DNA of 37,271 nucleotides from Myxococcaceae bacterium (GTDB lineage: Bacteria; Myxococcota; Myxococcia; Myxococcales; Myxococcaceae): assembly GCA_017881345.1 (NCBI GenBank), contig JADGQZ010000133.1:1-37271 (forward strand), in the 5' to 3' direction. The notes beneath the pieces were generated by a model. That model ran no database searches and was not told the DNA's origin. It saw nothing but the letters and a program-made list of their open reading frames with translations. This document shows positions 18,753 to 26,503 of this stretch, piece after piece (the stretch's first letter is position 1; each line of letters starts with the position of its first letter). The translations under genes were made by a program, and so were the position numbers.

Positions 18753-19997
18753 TCAGCCCGCCGCGTACTGGCGGCGGTGCTCGTGCATTCCGGTGAAGCG
18801 GAACCCACCGGGCGCGGGAGGAATCTCCGGCGGCCTCTCGGGGGCGAGCGCCATCATCCGCTCGTACTCCTCGACCGTCACCCGCTCACGGGCGCCGATG
18901 ACCTCGTCAAGCGTCGCGCGCTGGATCCGCTCCGCCGCGTTCTTCCCCACCACCCCGGAGAAGAACTCGCTCGCGCAGCCGCTCCCGTACGAGAACAGCC
19001 CGATGCGCCTGCCGGCGAGCGCGCTCCCACCCCCGTGGAGCATCCCCGCGAGGCCCAGGTAGAGCGAGCCGGTGTAGATGTTGCCCACCCGGGCGCAGAG
19101 CGTGAGGGATTGCGCGACCTGGCGGTCGAAGCTCGTCGAGCCCTCTCGCTCCTCGCGGCCCTCGTCGAACGCGCCGAGCACGTCGTCCAGGTCGCAGCGG
19201 CGGAGGCGGGCGTGCGCCTTCTTCGCCATCTTGCAGAACGGCACGTGATAGCCGAGCGCAGCGAGCTGCTCGCTCGGAAGCGCGGACGCGCCGCGGCGCA
19301 CCAGCTCCCTGGCCTCGGCCTTGCCACGCCAGTCCCGGTACGCCCCGGCGAGCGCCTCGAGGTAGCAGTCGATGGAGTAGTGGCCGTCCACCACCGCCTC
19401 GCGACGGCCGAGCGGACGCCAGAAGTCGAAGACGTGCGTGCTGCTCGTGCCGTTCAGGCCCAGGTCGAACGCCAGCAGCTCCGGATGCGCCGACACCAGC
19501 ATCGCGACCGCGCCGGCGCCCTGGGTGGGCTCCCCGGCGGTCTTCACGCCGTAGCGGGCGATGTCTGAGCAGATGACGATCGCCGACTTGCCGTTCGCCA
19601 CGCCGGAGGCGATCCACTCCGCCGCGGCCATGAGCGCCGCCGTTCCGCCGTAGCAGGCGTGCTGCACGTCGAACACCCGCATGTGCCGCGGCAACCCGAC
19701 CAGCCCCTGGACGAACGAGGCAACGGGCTTGCTGTGGTCGACGCCGGTCTCGGTGCCCACCGCGAGGAATCCGATGGAAGCGGGATCGACCTCGTTGGTC
19801 TCGAGCAGCCGGCGGGCCGCGGTGGCCGCCAGGGAGACAGTGTCCTCACCAGGGTCGGCGACGGCCATCTCGCGAACTCCGAGGCCGGCGATGTACTTGG
19901 CCGGATCCACGCCCCGGGCGCGCGCCAGGTCCTCCAGGTGAAGCGTGCGACGAGGCAGCGCCACGGCGAGCGCCTCGATGCCCACGGACGTCTTCAT
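18753..19997 (-). CDS. Hydroxymethylglutaryl-CoA synthase family protein (MvaS-like)
   Basis: The 414-residue product carries the full HMG-CoA synthase triad: E83 in GTETGVDHSK, C115 in VQHACYGGTAAL and H251 in GYHVPFCKMAKKA. The family C-terminal HRRQY is also present. It would condense acetyl-CoA with acetoacetyl-CoA to HMG-CoA, the entry to the mevalonate pathway. An analogous acyl condensation for a secondary pathway is possible. The ATG has an AAGGA ribosome site. The TetR gene lies 132 bases upstream on the same strand. In Myxococcus xanthus a TetR protein (AibR) governs the isovaleryl-CoA route that branches from MvaS. That parallel is an inference, and no aibABC homologues are seen here. 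Confidence 0.9.
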   Translation of the reverse strand: MKTSVGIEALAVALPRRTLHLEDLARARGVDPAKYIAGLGVREMAVADPGEDTVSLAATAARRLLETNEVDPASIGFLAVGTETGVDHSKPVASFVQGLVGLPRHMRVFDVQHACYGGTAALMAAAEWIASGVANGKSAIVICSDIARYGVKTAGEPTQGAGAVAMLVSAHPELLAFDLGLNGTSSTHVFDFWRPLGRREAVVDGHYSIDCYLEALAGAYRDWRGKAEARELVRRGASALPSEQLAALGYHVPFCKMAKKAHARLRRCDLDDVLGAFDEGREEREGSTSFDRQVAQSLTLCARVGNIYTGSLYLGLAGMLHGGGSALAGRRIGLFSYGSGCASEFFSGVVGKNAAERIQRATLDEVIGARERVTVEEYERMMALAPERPPEIPPAPGGFRFTGMHEHRRQYAAG

Positions 19998-20129
19998 GTG
20001 ATTCCTTCTCCCCTCAAGCTGTCGTGTCGGAGCCCCGGGCCGGCCGACCGGAGCAGATGAGCTCGTACGGACGCGCCCGGCGCCGCGCATGCGGGCCGCG
20101 GGGGCAACCGTGAGACCTCGTGAACGGAC

Positions 20130-20729
20130 TCAGGAGCGCGACGCGGGCTGCAGGCCGGTGAAGAGCAGATCCACCATCCCCGCGGCGATCTCGTCGTCGG
20201 TGCGCTTCCCGCCCGGCTTGAACCACTTGTAGATCCAGAGAACCATTCCTAGGAACGCGAACGCGGCGACCGTCGGGTCCACGGGGCGAATCAGCTGGCG
20301 CTCCACCGCCTCGGAGAACGAAGACTCGAGGAACCGGACGTAGCGCTTCTTGCGGGCGTTGATGTGCGCCTGCGACTTGCCGGTGAGCGTGTCGTGCTCG
20401 TGCAGGATGATCGTGACTTCCTTGCTCCACCCGCGCGTGACGAGCCGGATGTTCTTGGACATGCAGGCCTTGAGGCGCTCCACCGGGTCCGCGATGTGCT
20501 CCACCTCGAAGAGGACGCGTTCCTCGAACACGTCCATCCCGTAGTTCATGATCTCGACGAGGAGCTGCTCCTTGCTCTCGATGTGGTGGTAGAGGCCGGC
20601 CTTGGTCAGCCCACAGGCATCCGCGATCTCCTGGATGCTGGTTCCCTCGTAGCCCTGCTTGCAGATCAGCCGCGCGGCGGTCTCGAGAATGGCCCGATGC
20701 TTCGCGGTGGTGTCGTCGGTGCGTCTCAC
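20130..20729 (-). CDS. TetR-family transcriptional regulator
   Basis: The 199-residue product has a canonical N-terminal helix-turn-helix (30-50, TSIQEIADACGLTKAGLYHH) followed by IESKEQLL. The all-helical C-terminal ligand domain contains a predicted TetR-type dimer interface near 'AFLGMVLWIYKWFKPGG'. The ligand is not predictable; related proteins often sense acyl-CoA. It lies upstream of the MvaS-like gene and divergent from a LEA14-type lipoprotein. A strong palindrome lies in that divergent region, so autoregulation and control of one or both neighbours are likely. Confidence 0.94.
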   Translation of the reverse strand: MRRTDDTTAKHRAILETAARLICKQGYEGTSIQEIADACGLTKAGLYHHIESKEQLLVEIMNYGMDVFEERVLFEVEHIADPVERLKACMSKNIRLVTRGWSKEVTIILHEHDTLTGKSQAHINARKKRYVRFLESSFSEAVERQLIRPVDPTVAAFAFLGMVLWIYKWFKPGGKRTDDEIAAGMVDLLFTGLQPASRS

Positions 20730-20779
20730 GGGGGGGCATCGAGGTTACCACTCGCGGCGTGGGGGCGGCTCGGGGATCT

Positions 20780-20795
20780 CCTACCGACTGGTAGG
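20780..20795. promoter_or_regulatory. Candidate TetR operator palindrome
   Basis: CCTACCGACTGGTAGG has perfect 6-base arms (CCTACC/GGTAGG) around 4 central bases, followed by a further TAG that repeats half of the arm. It lies 51 bases upstream of the TetR start codon and 91 bases before the divergent lipoprotein start. Size and position fit a TetR dimer site controlling both directions. Confidence 0.6.
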
Positions 20796-20885
20796 TAGCA
20801 GCCTGGCCCCCGGGGCGTCCAGTCCCCGGCGGATCTCGCCCTGTCCACGGGGACTTGGAGCAGTGATTACGCTGTGCCTTCACCG

Positions 20886-21713
20886 ATGAAGATTCCTGCT
20901 CGCCTGCTGCCCGTCCTCGCTGCCGTGGCCACGTCGTGCGCGACACTGGAGCAGCTCGCTGCGGCGTTTCAGAAGCCGACCCTGGCCTTCAAGAGCGCGG
21001 CGCTGGCGGACGTCTCGCTGAGCGGGGCGACGCTCAACCTCGTGACGACCGTCAACAACCCGAACGCCGTCGGGCTGTCCCTCGCCGACCTCGACTACCG
21101 GCTCAGCGTCGATGGCCATCCGGTTGCCACGGGCAAGCCGCCGGAGGGGCTGGAGATCCCGGCGAACGGCAGCGCGGACGTGACGTTGCCGGCGACCTTC
21201 CAGTTCGCGGACCTGGGGCAGGCGGTGGCAACGGTGCTGGCCAGGGGGAGCGCCGGCTACAAGGCCGAAGGGACGGTCGGGGTGAAGACACCGGTCGGGG
21301 TGGTGCGCCTGCCGCTGTCACACGAAGGGACCTTCACCCTTCCGGACATGCCGGGGATCTCCATCGGAACGCCACGGGTGAAGAGCATGGCCATCGACCA
21401 CGCCACGGTGGAGGTCCCGGTCACGCTGACGGCGAGGGGGAGCTACCCGGTGCCGCTGCAGGCGCTCGAGGCGGCGCTGAGCGTCGGCGGGACGCGGGTG
21501 GGAGAGGTCTCGGCAAGGGACCTGGGCACGCTCGCGCCCGGGACGTCGCGGTCCATCTCGCTCCCGGTCACGATCCCGTTCGCGGGTGCGCTCGAGGCCG
21601 CGCAGGCCGTGATGCAGGGTGGGACGGTGCCGATCGCGCTGGACGGTCAGCTGCAGTCAGGACCAGCGCCGGTGCCGTTCTCGGTGAAGACGACCGCGCA
21701 GTTCCGGCGCTGA
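20886..21713 (+). CDS. LEA14/WHy-domain lipoprotein
   Basis: The 275-residue product has a short lipoprotein signal (ARLLPVLAAVATSCATLEQL, lipobox ATSC). Two LEA type-2 (water stress and hypersensitive response, WHy) units follow. The first is at about 35-135 with 'ATLNLVTTVNNPNAVGLSLADLDYRLSVDG'. The second is at about 165-270 with 'TVEVPVTLTARGSYPVPLQALEAALSVGG'. Such proteins sit in the periplasm and are linked to desiccation or envelope stress in general terms only. No good ribosome site precedes the ATG. A GTG 12 bases upstream is an alternative start. The gene ends 1 base before the proA stop on the other strand. Confidence 0.85.
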   Translation: MKIPARLLPVLAAVATSCATLEQLAAAFQKPTLAFKSAALADVSLSGATLNLVTTVNNPNAVGLSLADLDYRLSVDGHPVATGKPPEGLEIPANGSADVTLPATFQFADLGQAVATVLARGSAGYKAEGTVGVKTPVGVVRLPLSHEGTFTLPDMPGISIGTPRVKSMAIDHATVEVPVTLTARGSYPVPLQALEAALSVGGTRVGEVSARDLGTLAPGTSRSISLPVTIPFAGALEAAQAVMQGGTVPIALDGQLQSGPAPVPFSVKTTAQFRR

Positions 21714-21714
21714 G

Positions 21715-23301
21715 TCAGGCCCGAACGGTGTCGGGAACGACGGGCCGGGAAGAGACGGCAGGGAGGGAGTCCGGGCCTGCGGACGACTCGGCTCGGGCAT
21801 CCACGTCCCTGGCTTCGGCCCGACCCGTGGCACGGGTCGCGCGGGGGTTCCCGGAGCGCCCGCGCGAGGCCGATCGGGACGGGCCCGGACCTGCGGAGGC
21901 CTGAAATCCGAAATGGATGCACCCTGCATGCATGTATTTTCGAGAAATGCATGCACCCTGAATGCATCGATCTCGGTTTTCGGGCGCCCGGTCCCTCGGG
22001 TTGGGCGGGAGCCGAGAGCCTCCGAGATCCTCGTGCAGGAACGGCTTCTTTTCCGGGCCGTAGTCGGCGCTCACCTGGCCCGAGCCGCGGAGCAACCACC
22101 GGAAGGTGAGGAGCCCGTCCACGCCCACCGGCCCACGGGCGTGCAGCTTCCCCGTGCCGATGCCCACCTCCCCTCCGAGGCCGAAGCGGTAGCCGTCGGC
22201 GAAGCGGGTGCTCGCGTCGTGGAACACGCAGGCCGCGTCCACCTCCGCCAGGAAGCGCTCGGCAGCACCGCGGTCCTCCGCCACGATGGCCTCGGTGTGC
22301 TGGGAACCGTGTTGCGCGATGTGGGCCAGGGCGGCGTCGAGGTCGTCCACCCGGGCGACCGCGAGGATGAGCGCGCCGTACTCGGCATCCCAGTCCGCAT
22401 CGGTCGCGGCCTTCATCTCGGGGTGACGGGCGCGGGTGGCCGTGTCTCCGCGGAGCTCGACGCCCGCCGACCGGAGCGCGGCCAAGCTCGCCTCCAGCGC
22501 CGATTCCGCCCCGGCCTCCCAAAGCAGCGTCTCCAGCGCGTTGCACGCCGCCGGGTAGGACACCTTGCTGTCGACCACGATGCGCGCGGCCTTGGACGGA
22601 TCTGCCGAGCGGTGCAGGAAGACGTGACAGACACCCTCGGCGTGGGCCAGCACCGGGATCCGGCTCCGGGCACGGACGTGCTCCACGAACTGCTTTCCGC
22701 CACGCGCGACCACGAGGTCCACGCCCCTCTCGAGCCCCAGCAGCGCGTCGACCTCGGACCGATCGTCCAGGAGCTGCACGGCGTCGGGCGGCAGGGCCGC
22801 GGAGGCGAGCGCGCCCCGCACCACCTCGGACAGCGCACGGTTCGACTCCGCAGCCTCGCGCCCGCCCTTGAGCAGGACCGCGTTCCCGGTGCGGAGCGCG
22901 AGGGAGGCGATCTGGACCAGCGCATCGGGACGCGACTCGAAGACCACCGCGAGCACGCCCAGCGGGCAGCTTTCCTGCGTCAGGACCAGCCCCTCGTCGA
23001 GCTTGCGGTGGGCGAGCACCGTCCCGAGCGGATCGGCACGGGCGGCGAGCTGGCGTGCACCATCGGCCAGCGTCTCGAGCTTGGTGGCGTCCAGCTTCAG
23101 CCGCTTCACCAGCGGCGAGGCGAGTCCGCTCGCCGCGGCGAGGTCGCGCGCGTTCGCCGCGAGCACGCGGGCACGCACCGCCGGATCGACCACCGCCGCC
23201 GCCAGCGCCTCGAGGGCCCGGGTTCGCGACTCGGCGGGAGCGCGCGCCAGGCGGCCACCGGCCTCGACGGCCCGCTGCACCCGCTCGCCGACCGCGCTCA
23301 T
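21715..23301 (-). CDS. proA: Gamma-glutamyl phosphate reductase with unusual C-terminal extension
   Basis: The product reduces gamma-glutamyl phosphate to glutamate-5-semialdehyde with NADPH. The catalytic Cys253 lies in SYPAACNALETLL. Other family marks are FESRPDALVQIASLALRTGN, VLLKGGREA and the C-terminal GLLTFRWLLRGSGQVSADYG. A normal ProA of this lineage would end near residue 426 (FLHEDL). Here the frame runs another 102 residues of Arg/Pro/Ser-rich, low-conservation sequence through a small repeat, stopping 1 base from the convergent lipoprotein gene. There is no nearby stop in the other two frames that would point to a simple frameshift. Start overlaps the proB stop as ATGA. Confidence 0.96.
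   Translation of the reverse strand: MSAVGERVQRAVEAGGRLARAPAESRTRALEALAAAVVDPAVRARVLAANARDLAAASGLASPLVKRLKLDATKLETLADGARQLAARADPLGTVLAHRKLDEGLVLTQESCPLGVLAVVFESRPDALVQIASLALRTGNAVLLKGGREAAESNRALSEVVRGALASAALPPDAVQLLDDRSEVDALLGLERGVDLVVARGGKQFVEHVRARSRIPVLAHAEGVCHVFLHRSADPSKAARIVVDSKVSYPAACNALETLLWEAGAESALEASLAALRSAGVELRGDTATRARHPEMKAATDADWDAEYGALILAVARVDDLDAALAHIAQHGSQHTEAIVAEDRGAAERFLAEVDAACVFHDASTRFADGYRFGLGGEVGIGTGKLHARGPVGVDGLLTFRWLLRGSGQVSADYGPEKKPFLHEDLGGSRLPPNPRDRAPENRDRCIQGACISRKYMHAGCIHFGFQASAGPGPSRSASRGRSGNPRATRATGRAEARDVDARAESSAGPDSLPAVSSRPVVPDTVRA
21917..21967. repeat. Short AT-richer element: two 17-base direct repeats and an internal inverted repeat
   Basis: ATGCACCCTGCATGCAT and ATGCACCCTGAATGCAT differ at one base and are spaced with a 34-base period. 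Between them, TGCATGCAT and ATGCATGCA form a perfect 9-base inverted repeat with a 13-base loop. Flanking CCGAAA and TTTCGG about 65 bases apart add an outer inverted pair. The tract is clearly less GC-rich than its surroundings. It lies inside the ProA C-terminal extension, that is, in what would normally be the proA-lipoprotein intergenic region. Confidence 0.65.
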
Positions 23302-24467
23302 GACCCGAGCACCAGGTTGTCGCGGGTGACCAGCGCGTCGTAGCCGCGCCAGCCGAGCACGTCCTCGATGTCCTCGCTGTGGCGGCCGAGCAAGGCCCGG
23401 CAGGCACGCGCGTCGTAGTTGACGAGCCCGCGGCCGCGGACCCGGCCCGAGCCGTCGCGGATCTCCACCACGTCCCCCTCGCGGAAGTCCCCCTCGACGT
23501 CGAGCACCCCGATCGGCAGCAGCGACGCCCGGCCACCCTCCAGGGCCGAGAGCGCCCCGTCATTCGCCACCAGCGCGCCCGCGTGTGGAGCGAGGGCAAT
23601 GCGCTGGCGACGCACGGCCCGCCGTTCGGCCGGAGGTACACAGGTGCCGATGGGCTCGTCCGAGAGGAGCCGCCGGAGGACGTTCGGCGTCGCGCCGGAG
23701 GCGATGACCACGGACACCCCTCCCCGGCTCGCGAGCCGTGCCGCCTCGAGCTTGCTCGTCATCCCCCCGGTCCCTCCCGCGCTCACTCCGGCGAGGCGCG
23801 GGGTCTCGGCGTCGAGGACGTCGATGCGCTGCGCGTCGGGGTCGGTCCGCGGGTCGGCGGTGTACAGCCCATCCACGTCGGTCAGCAGCACGAGCAGGTC
23901 CGCGTCCACGCCGACGGCCACCCGCGCGCTCAGCCCATCGTTGTCCCCGAACGCTGGCGCCCCGGTCGCGGTGCCCTGGGTGCGCCGGTGCTCCACCAGC
24001 TCGCGGATGCTCACGCTGTCGTTCTCGTTCAGAACCGGCACCGCGCGCAGCTCGAGCAGGCGCATGAGGGTCGTCCGGACGCAGAGTGCGCGGTCCCGGT
24101 CGCCGAGGTCGCTCTCGGTGAGCAGCACCTGGGCCGCGGTGATGCCGAACTGGGCGAACGCCGAGGTGTAGAGCGCGACCAGGTGCCCCTGCCCCACCGC
24201 CGCGCACGCCTGCCGCAGGCCCAGAGAGCGGGGCCGCTCCTCGAGCCCGAGCTGCTTCATCCCCAGGGCCACCGCGCCGCTGGACACCAGGAGGAGCTGC
24301 CGGCCCTCCTGTCGGAGCAGGGCCATCTCCTCGACCAGCGACATGAGCCGGCCCAGGGCCAGGGACCTCCCGTCATGGGTCACCACCTGGGTCCCCAGCT
24401 TCACGACGATGCGCCGCGCGTCCCCGAGCAGAGGACGCGTGCCCGGCTGTGCTAGGTCCGAGGCCAT
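23298..24467 (-). CDS. proB: Glutamate 5-kinase with C-terminal PUA domain
   Basis: The 389-residue product phosphorylates glutamate, the first and feedback-controlled step of proline synthesis. The amino acid kinase domain (about 17-270) shows RRIVVKLGTQVV, LLLVSSGAVALG, VLNENDSVS, FGDNDGLSARVA and GTGGMTSKLEAA. The PUA domain (about 290-380) ends in GRGLVNYDARACRALLGRHS. No other start lies between the chosen ATG and the conserved RRIVVKLG. This ATG is the complement of the CAT that overlaps the proC ATG, so the two genes start back to back. The proA gene follows with a 4-base overlap. Confidence 0.96.
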   Translation of the reverse strand: MASDLAQPGTRPLLGDARRIVVKLGTQVVTHDGRSLALGRLMSLVEEMALLRQEGRQLLLVSSGAVALGMKQLGLEERPRSLGLRQACAAVGQGHLVALYTSAFAQFGITAAQVLLTESDLGDRDRALCVRTTLMRLLELRAVPVLNENDSVSIRELVEHRRTQGTATGAPAFGDNDGLSARVAVGVDADLLVLLTDVDGLYTADPRTDPDAQRIDVLDAETPRLAGVSAGGTGGMTSKLEAARLASRGGVSVVIASGATPNVLRRLLSDEPIGTCVPPAERRAVRRQRIALAPHAGALVANDGALSALEGGRASLLPIGVLDVEGDFREGDVVEIRDGSGRVRGRGLVNYDARACRALLGRHSEDIEDVLGWRGYDALVTRDNLVLGS

Positions 24468-25284
24468 GCTGGAGAACGACGGTACCCTGGGGGTCCTGGG
24501 TTGTGGAACGGTGGGCGAGGCGATCGTGCGCGGGCTGATCCGCTCGGGCTCGCTCCCACCGGCCCGCCTGGCGGTCTCGACCCGACGGACGGAGGCGGCC
24601 ACGGCTCTGGGCACGCGCCACGGTGTCCGGGCCACGGTGGACAACCTCGCGGTCGCCCGTGACACGAGCGCAGTGCTGGTCTCGCTGAAGCCGCAGCAGC
24701 TGGCGACCGTGCTCGACACGGACGACATGCGCGCGGCGCTCCGGGGCAAGCTGGTGGTGAGCGTGGCGGCCGGCGTTCGCCTGGAGCAGATCCGACGCTG
24801 GCTCCCCGAGAGCCCGCTCATCCGGGCCATGCCCAACACTCCCGCCCTGATCGGCGAGGGGATGACCGTCGTCTCGCGCGGCCCGCTGGCCACGGACGCA
24901 CACGTGCACACCGCGATCCGCCTCTTCCAGGCGGTGGGACGGTGCCTCGAGCTCGAGGAGAGGTCGATGGACGTGGTGACCGCCCTCAACAGCAGCGGGC
25001 CGGCGTTCGCCTATCTCATCATCGAGGCGCTGGCAGAAGGTGGAGTGATGATGGGGCTGCGGCGGGACGTGGCCATGGAGATCGCCGCGCAGATGCTCCA
25101 GGGCTCGGCCCGGATGGTGCTCCAGACCGGGCTGCATCCGGCGGCGCTCAAGGACCAGGTGACGACACCGGCCGGGTGCACCATCGCCGGGCTGCTCACC
25201 CTGGAGGATGGCCGAATCCGCTCGGTCCTTGCCCGAGCAGTCGAGGAAGCGACCCGGGTGGCCTCACGTCTGGGGCAGTCGTAG
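24466..25284 (+). CDS. proC: Pyrroline-5-carboxylate reductase
   Basis: The 272-residue product performs the last step of proline synthesis with NAD(P)H. It has an N-terminal Rossmann motif LGVLGCGTVGEAI (8-20) and the segment SLKPQQLATVL. Family signatures follow: IRAMPNTPALIGEGMTVVSR, SSGPAFAYLIIEALAEGGV and the terminal VTTPAGCTIAGLLTLEDG. The chosen ATG lies 7 codons before the Rossmann strand and overlaps the proB start codon by 2 bases on the other strand. An upstream GTG in the same frame is possible but would lie within proB. GAGG immediately upstream is a weak, close ribosome site. Confidence 0.97.
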   Translation: MLENDGTLGVLGCGTVGEAIVRGLIRSGSLPPARLAVSTRRTEAATALGTRHGVRATVDNLAVARDTSAVLVSLKPQQLATVLDTDDMRAALRGKLVVSVAAGVRLEQIRRWLPESPLIRAMPNTPALIGEGMTVVSRGPLATDAHVHTAIRLFQAVGRCLELEERSMDVVTALNSSGPAFAYLIIEALAEGGVMMGLRRDVAMEIAAQMLQGSARMVLQTGLHPAALKDQVTTPAGCTIAGLLTLEDGRIRSVLARAVEEATRVASRLGQS

Positions 25285-25397
25285 TCCCGCGCACTTCCGC
25301 CCGAAATCACGCTGGCTGCTCGAGCGTTCATCGATCAGCGCGGATCGCTCGCTCGGCCGTTGCCGGGGAGACCAGGCCGCTGCCAGGATCTCCTCCC

Positions 25398-26021
25398 GTG
25401 GGACTGCTCGACAGCGAACGCCTCGCCTTCTTGAAGAAGCTCCGTCCGTCCTCGGTGCGGCGTCTGGGCTCGCTCCGGATGGAGGACGTGGTCGGGCTGG
25501 AGGCGAAGCGGGCCCGGGCGCGCCTCAAGACGCTGCGGACGCGCTATCCGTCGGCCGGCCCGCGCGAGCTCGGGCAGCACGTGATCGATTCTGCGAAGGG
25601 TCTGGCGTCGCTCAGCGGGTCGGTCAGCGGCGTCTTCGGACTGATCAGCGTGCCGGCGGACCTGGTGGTCATGACCTGGCTGCAGATCCGGATGCTCGCG
25701 GACATCGCGACCGCGTACGAGGTGGACCTCCGGTTCAGGCGCGCGCGGACCGAGCTGCTCGGCGTGCTCGGCGAGGCGAACGGGGTGGGACCGCTCCAGC
25801 GGTCCGGGCCAAAGGTGCTGGGGAAGGTCGCGGCGGTGCTCGCAGAGCGCGGAGGCTTCGTCTCGCTCGGTCGGGCGATGCCTCTGGTCGCCGCGCCGGT
25901 GACGGCCTGGCTGAACAACCACCACATCCAGATGGTGGGCGAGGCTGCGCTCCGGCAGTACGACGGGTTCCAGCGGGCGTCGGCGAAGACGCGGGCGGCG
26001 TCCGGAGCGACCGCGCCATGA
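25398..26021 (+). CDS. EcsC family protein
   Basis: The 207-residue product contains the EcsC-type core 'SLSGSVSGVFGLISVPADLVVMTWLQIRMLADIATAYEVDL', with two hydrophobic helices that may dip into the membrane. A C-terminal helical part carries APVTAWLNNHHIQMVGEAAL. It is named after Bacillus EcsC, whose biochemical role is unclear. The start GTG gives MGLLDSERLAFLKKL; the frame before it is a shadow of proC. The stop overlaps the next gene's ATG by 4 bases, tying it to a GGDEF-like protein. Confidence 0.85.
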   Translation: MGLLDSERLAFLKKLRPSSVRRLGSLRMEDVVGLEAKRARARLKTLRTRYPSAGPRELGQHVIDSAKGLASLSGSVSGVFGLISVPADLVVMTWLQIRMLADIATAYEVDLRFRRARTELLGVLGEANGVGPLQRSGPKVLGKVAAVLAERGGFVSLGRAMPLVAAPVTAWLNNHHIQMVGEAALRQYDGFQRASAKTRAASGATAP

Positions 26022-26503
26022 GCGCCCGTGTCGCCGAGCTCGATCTCGAGACGGGCGTGTACACCCGCCCGGCTTTCGAGCGCGAGCTGGCCTTCGCGGT
26101 CCAGGTGGCGCGGCGGGCGGCACAGCCGTGCAGCCTCCTGGTGGTGGACGTGGACGACTTCCAGGCGCTCCGCGACGTGCGCGGAGACCTCGCGGCGGAC
26201 ACCTGTCTCGAGGCGCTGGCCCAGCGCATCTCCGGCGAGAGCAGCGGGGCCGGCCCCATCGGGCGGCTCGGGTCGGACACCTTCGGGCTCCTCCTGCCCG
26301 GCTGGGCGCTGCCGCGGGCGTGCACGCTCGCCGACCGGCTCCGCGGCGCGACACGGGCCGACCCCTGCGTGATGGCCACGGTCAGCGTGGGCGTCGCGGC
26401 GCTCCGCCCGGCCGAGCCGTGGGGAAATCTGCTCGACGCCGCCGAGACGGCGTGCACCCGCGCCAAGCAGGCTGGCCGGGATCGCAGCGTCCACCGGCGC
26501 TGA
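26018..26503 (+). CDS. Stand-alone GGDEF-domain protein with degenerate active site
   Basis: The 161-residue product is a single GGDEF fold: LDLETGVYTRPAFERELA, the metal and nucleotide strand LLVVDVDDFQALRDVRGD, and a C-terminal SVGVAALRP. The signature itself reads LGSDTF (84-89) instead of GGDEF or GGEEF. The second Gly and the Glu needed for diguanylate cyclase catalysis are therefore replaced, and activity is unlikely. It could bind a nucleotide or a protein partner instead. The ATG is coupled to the EcsC stop (ATGA). No sensory domain is attached. Confidence 0.87.
   Translation: MSARVAELDLETGVYTRPAFERELAFAVQVARRAAQPCSLLVVDVDDFQALRDVRGDLAADTCLEALAQRISGESSGAGPIGRLGSDTFGLLLPGWALPRACTLADRLRGATRADPCVMATVSVGVAALRPAEPWGNLLDAAETACTRAKQAGRDRSVHRR

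Noticed and set aside
24468-24989. Extended proB reading frame of 563 residues
   Set aside because: The upstream part is antisense to proC and lacks homology-like features; the kinase domain starts right after the chosen ATG.
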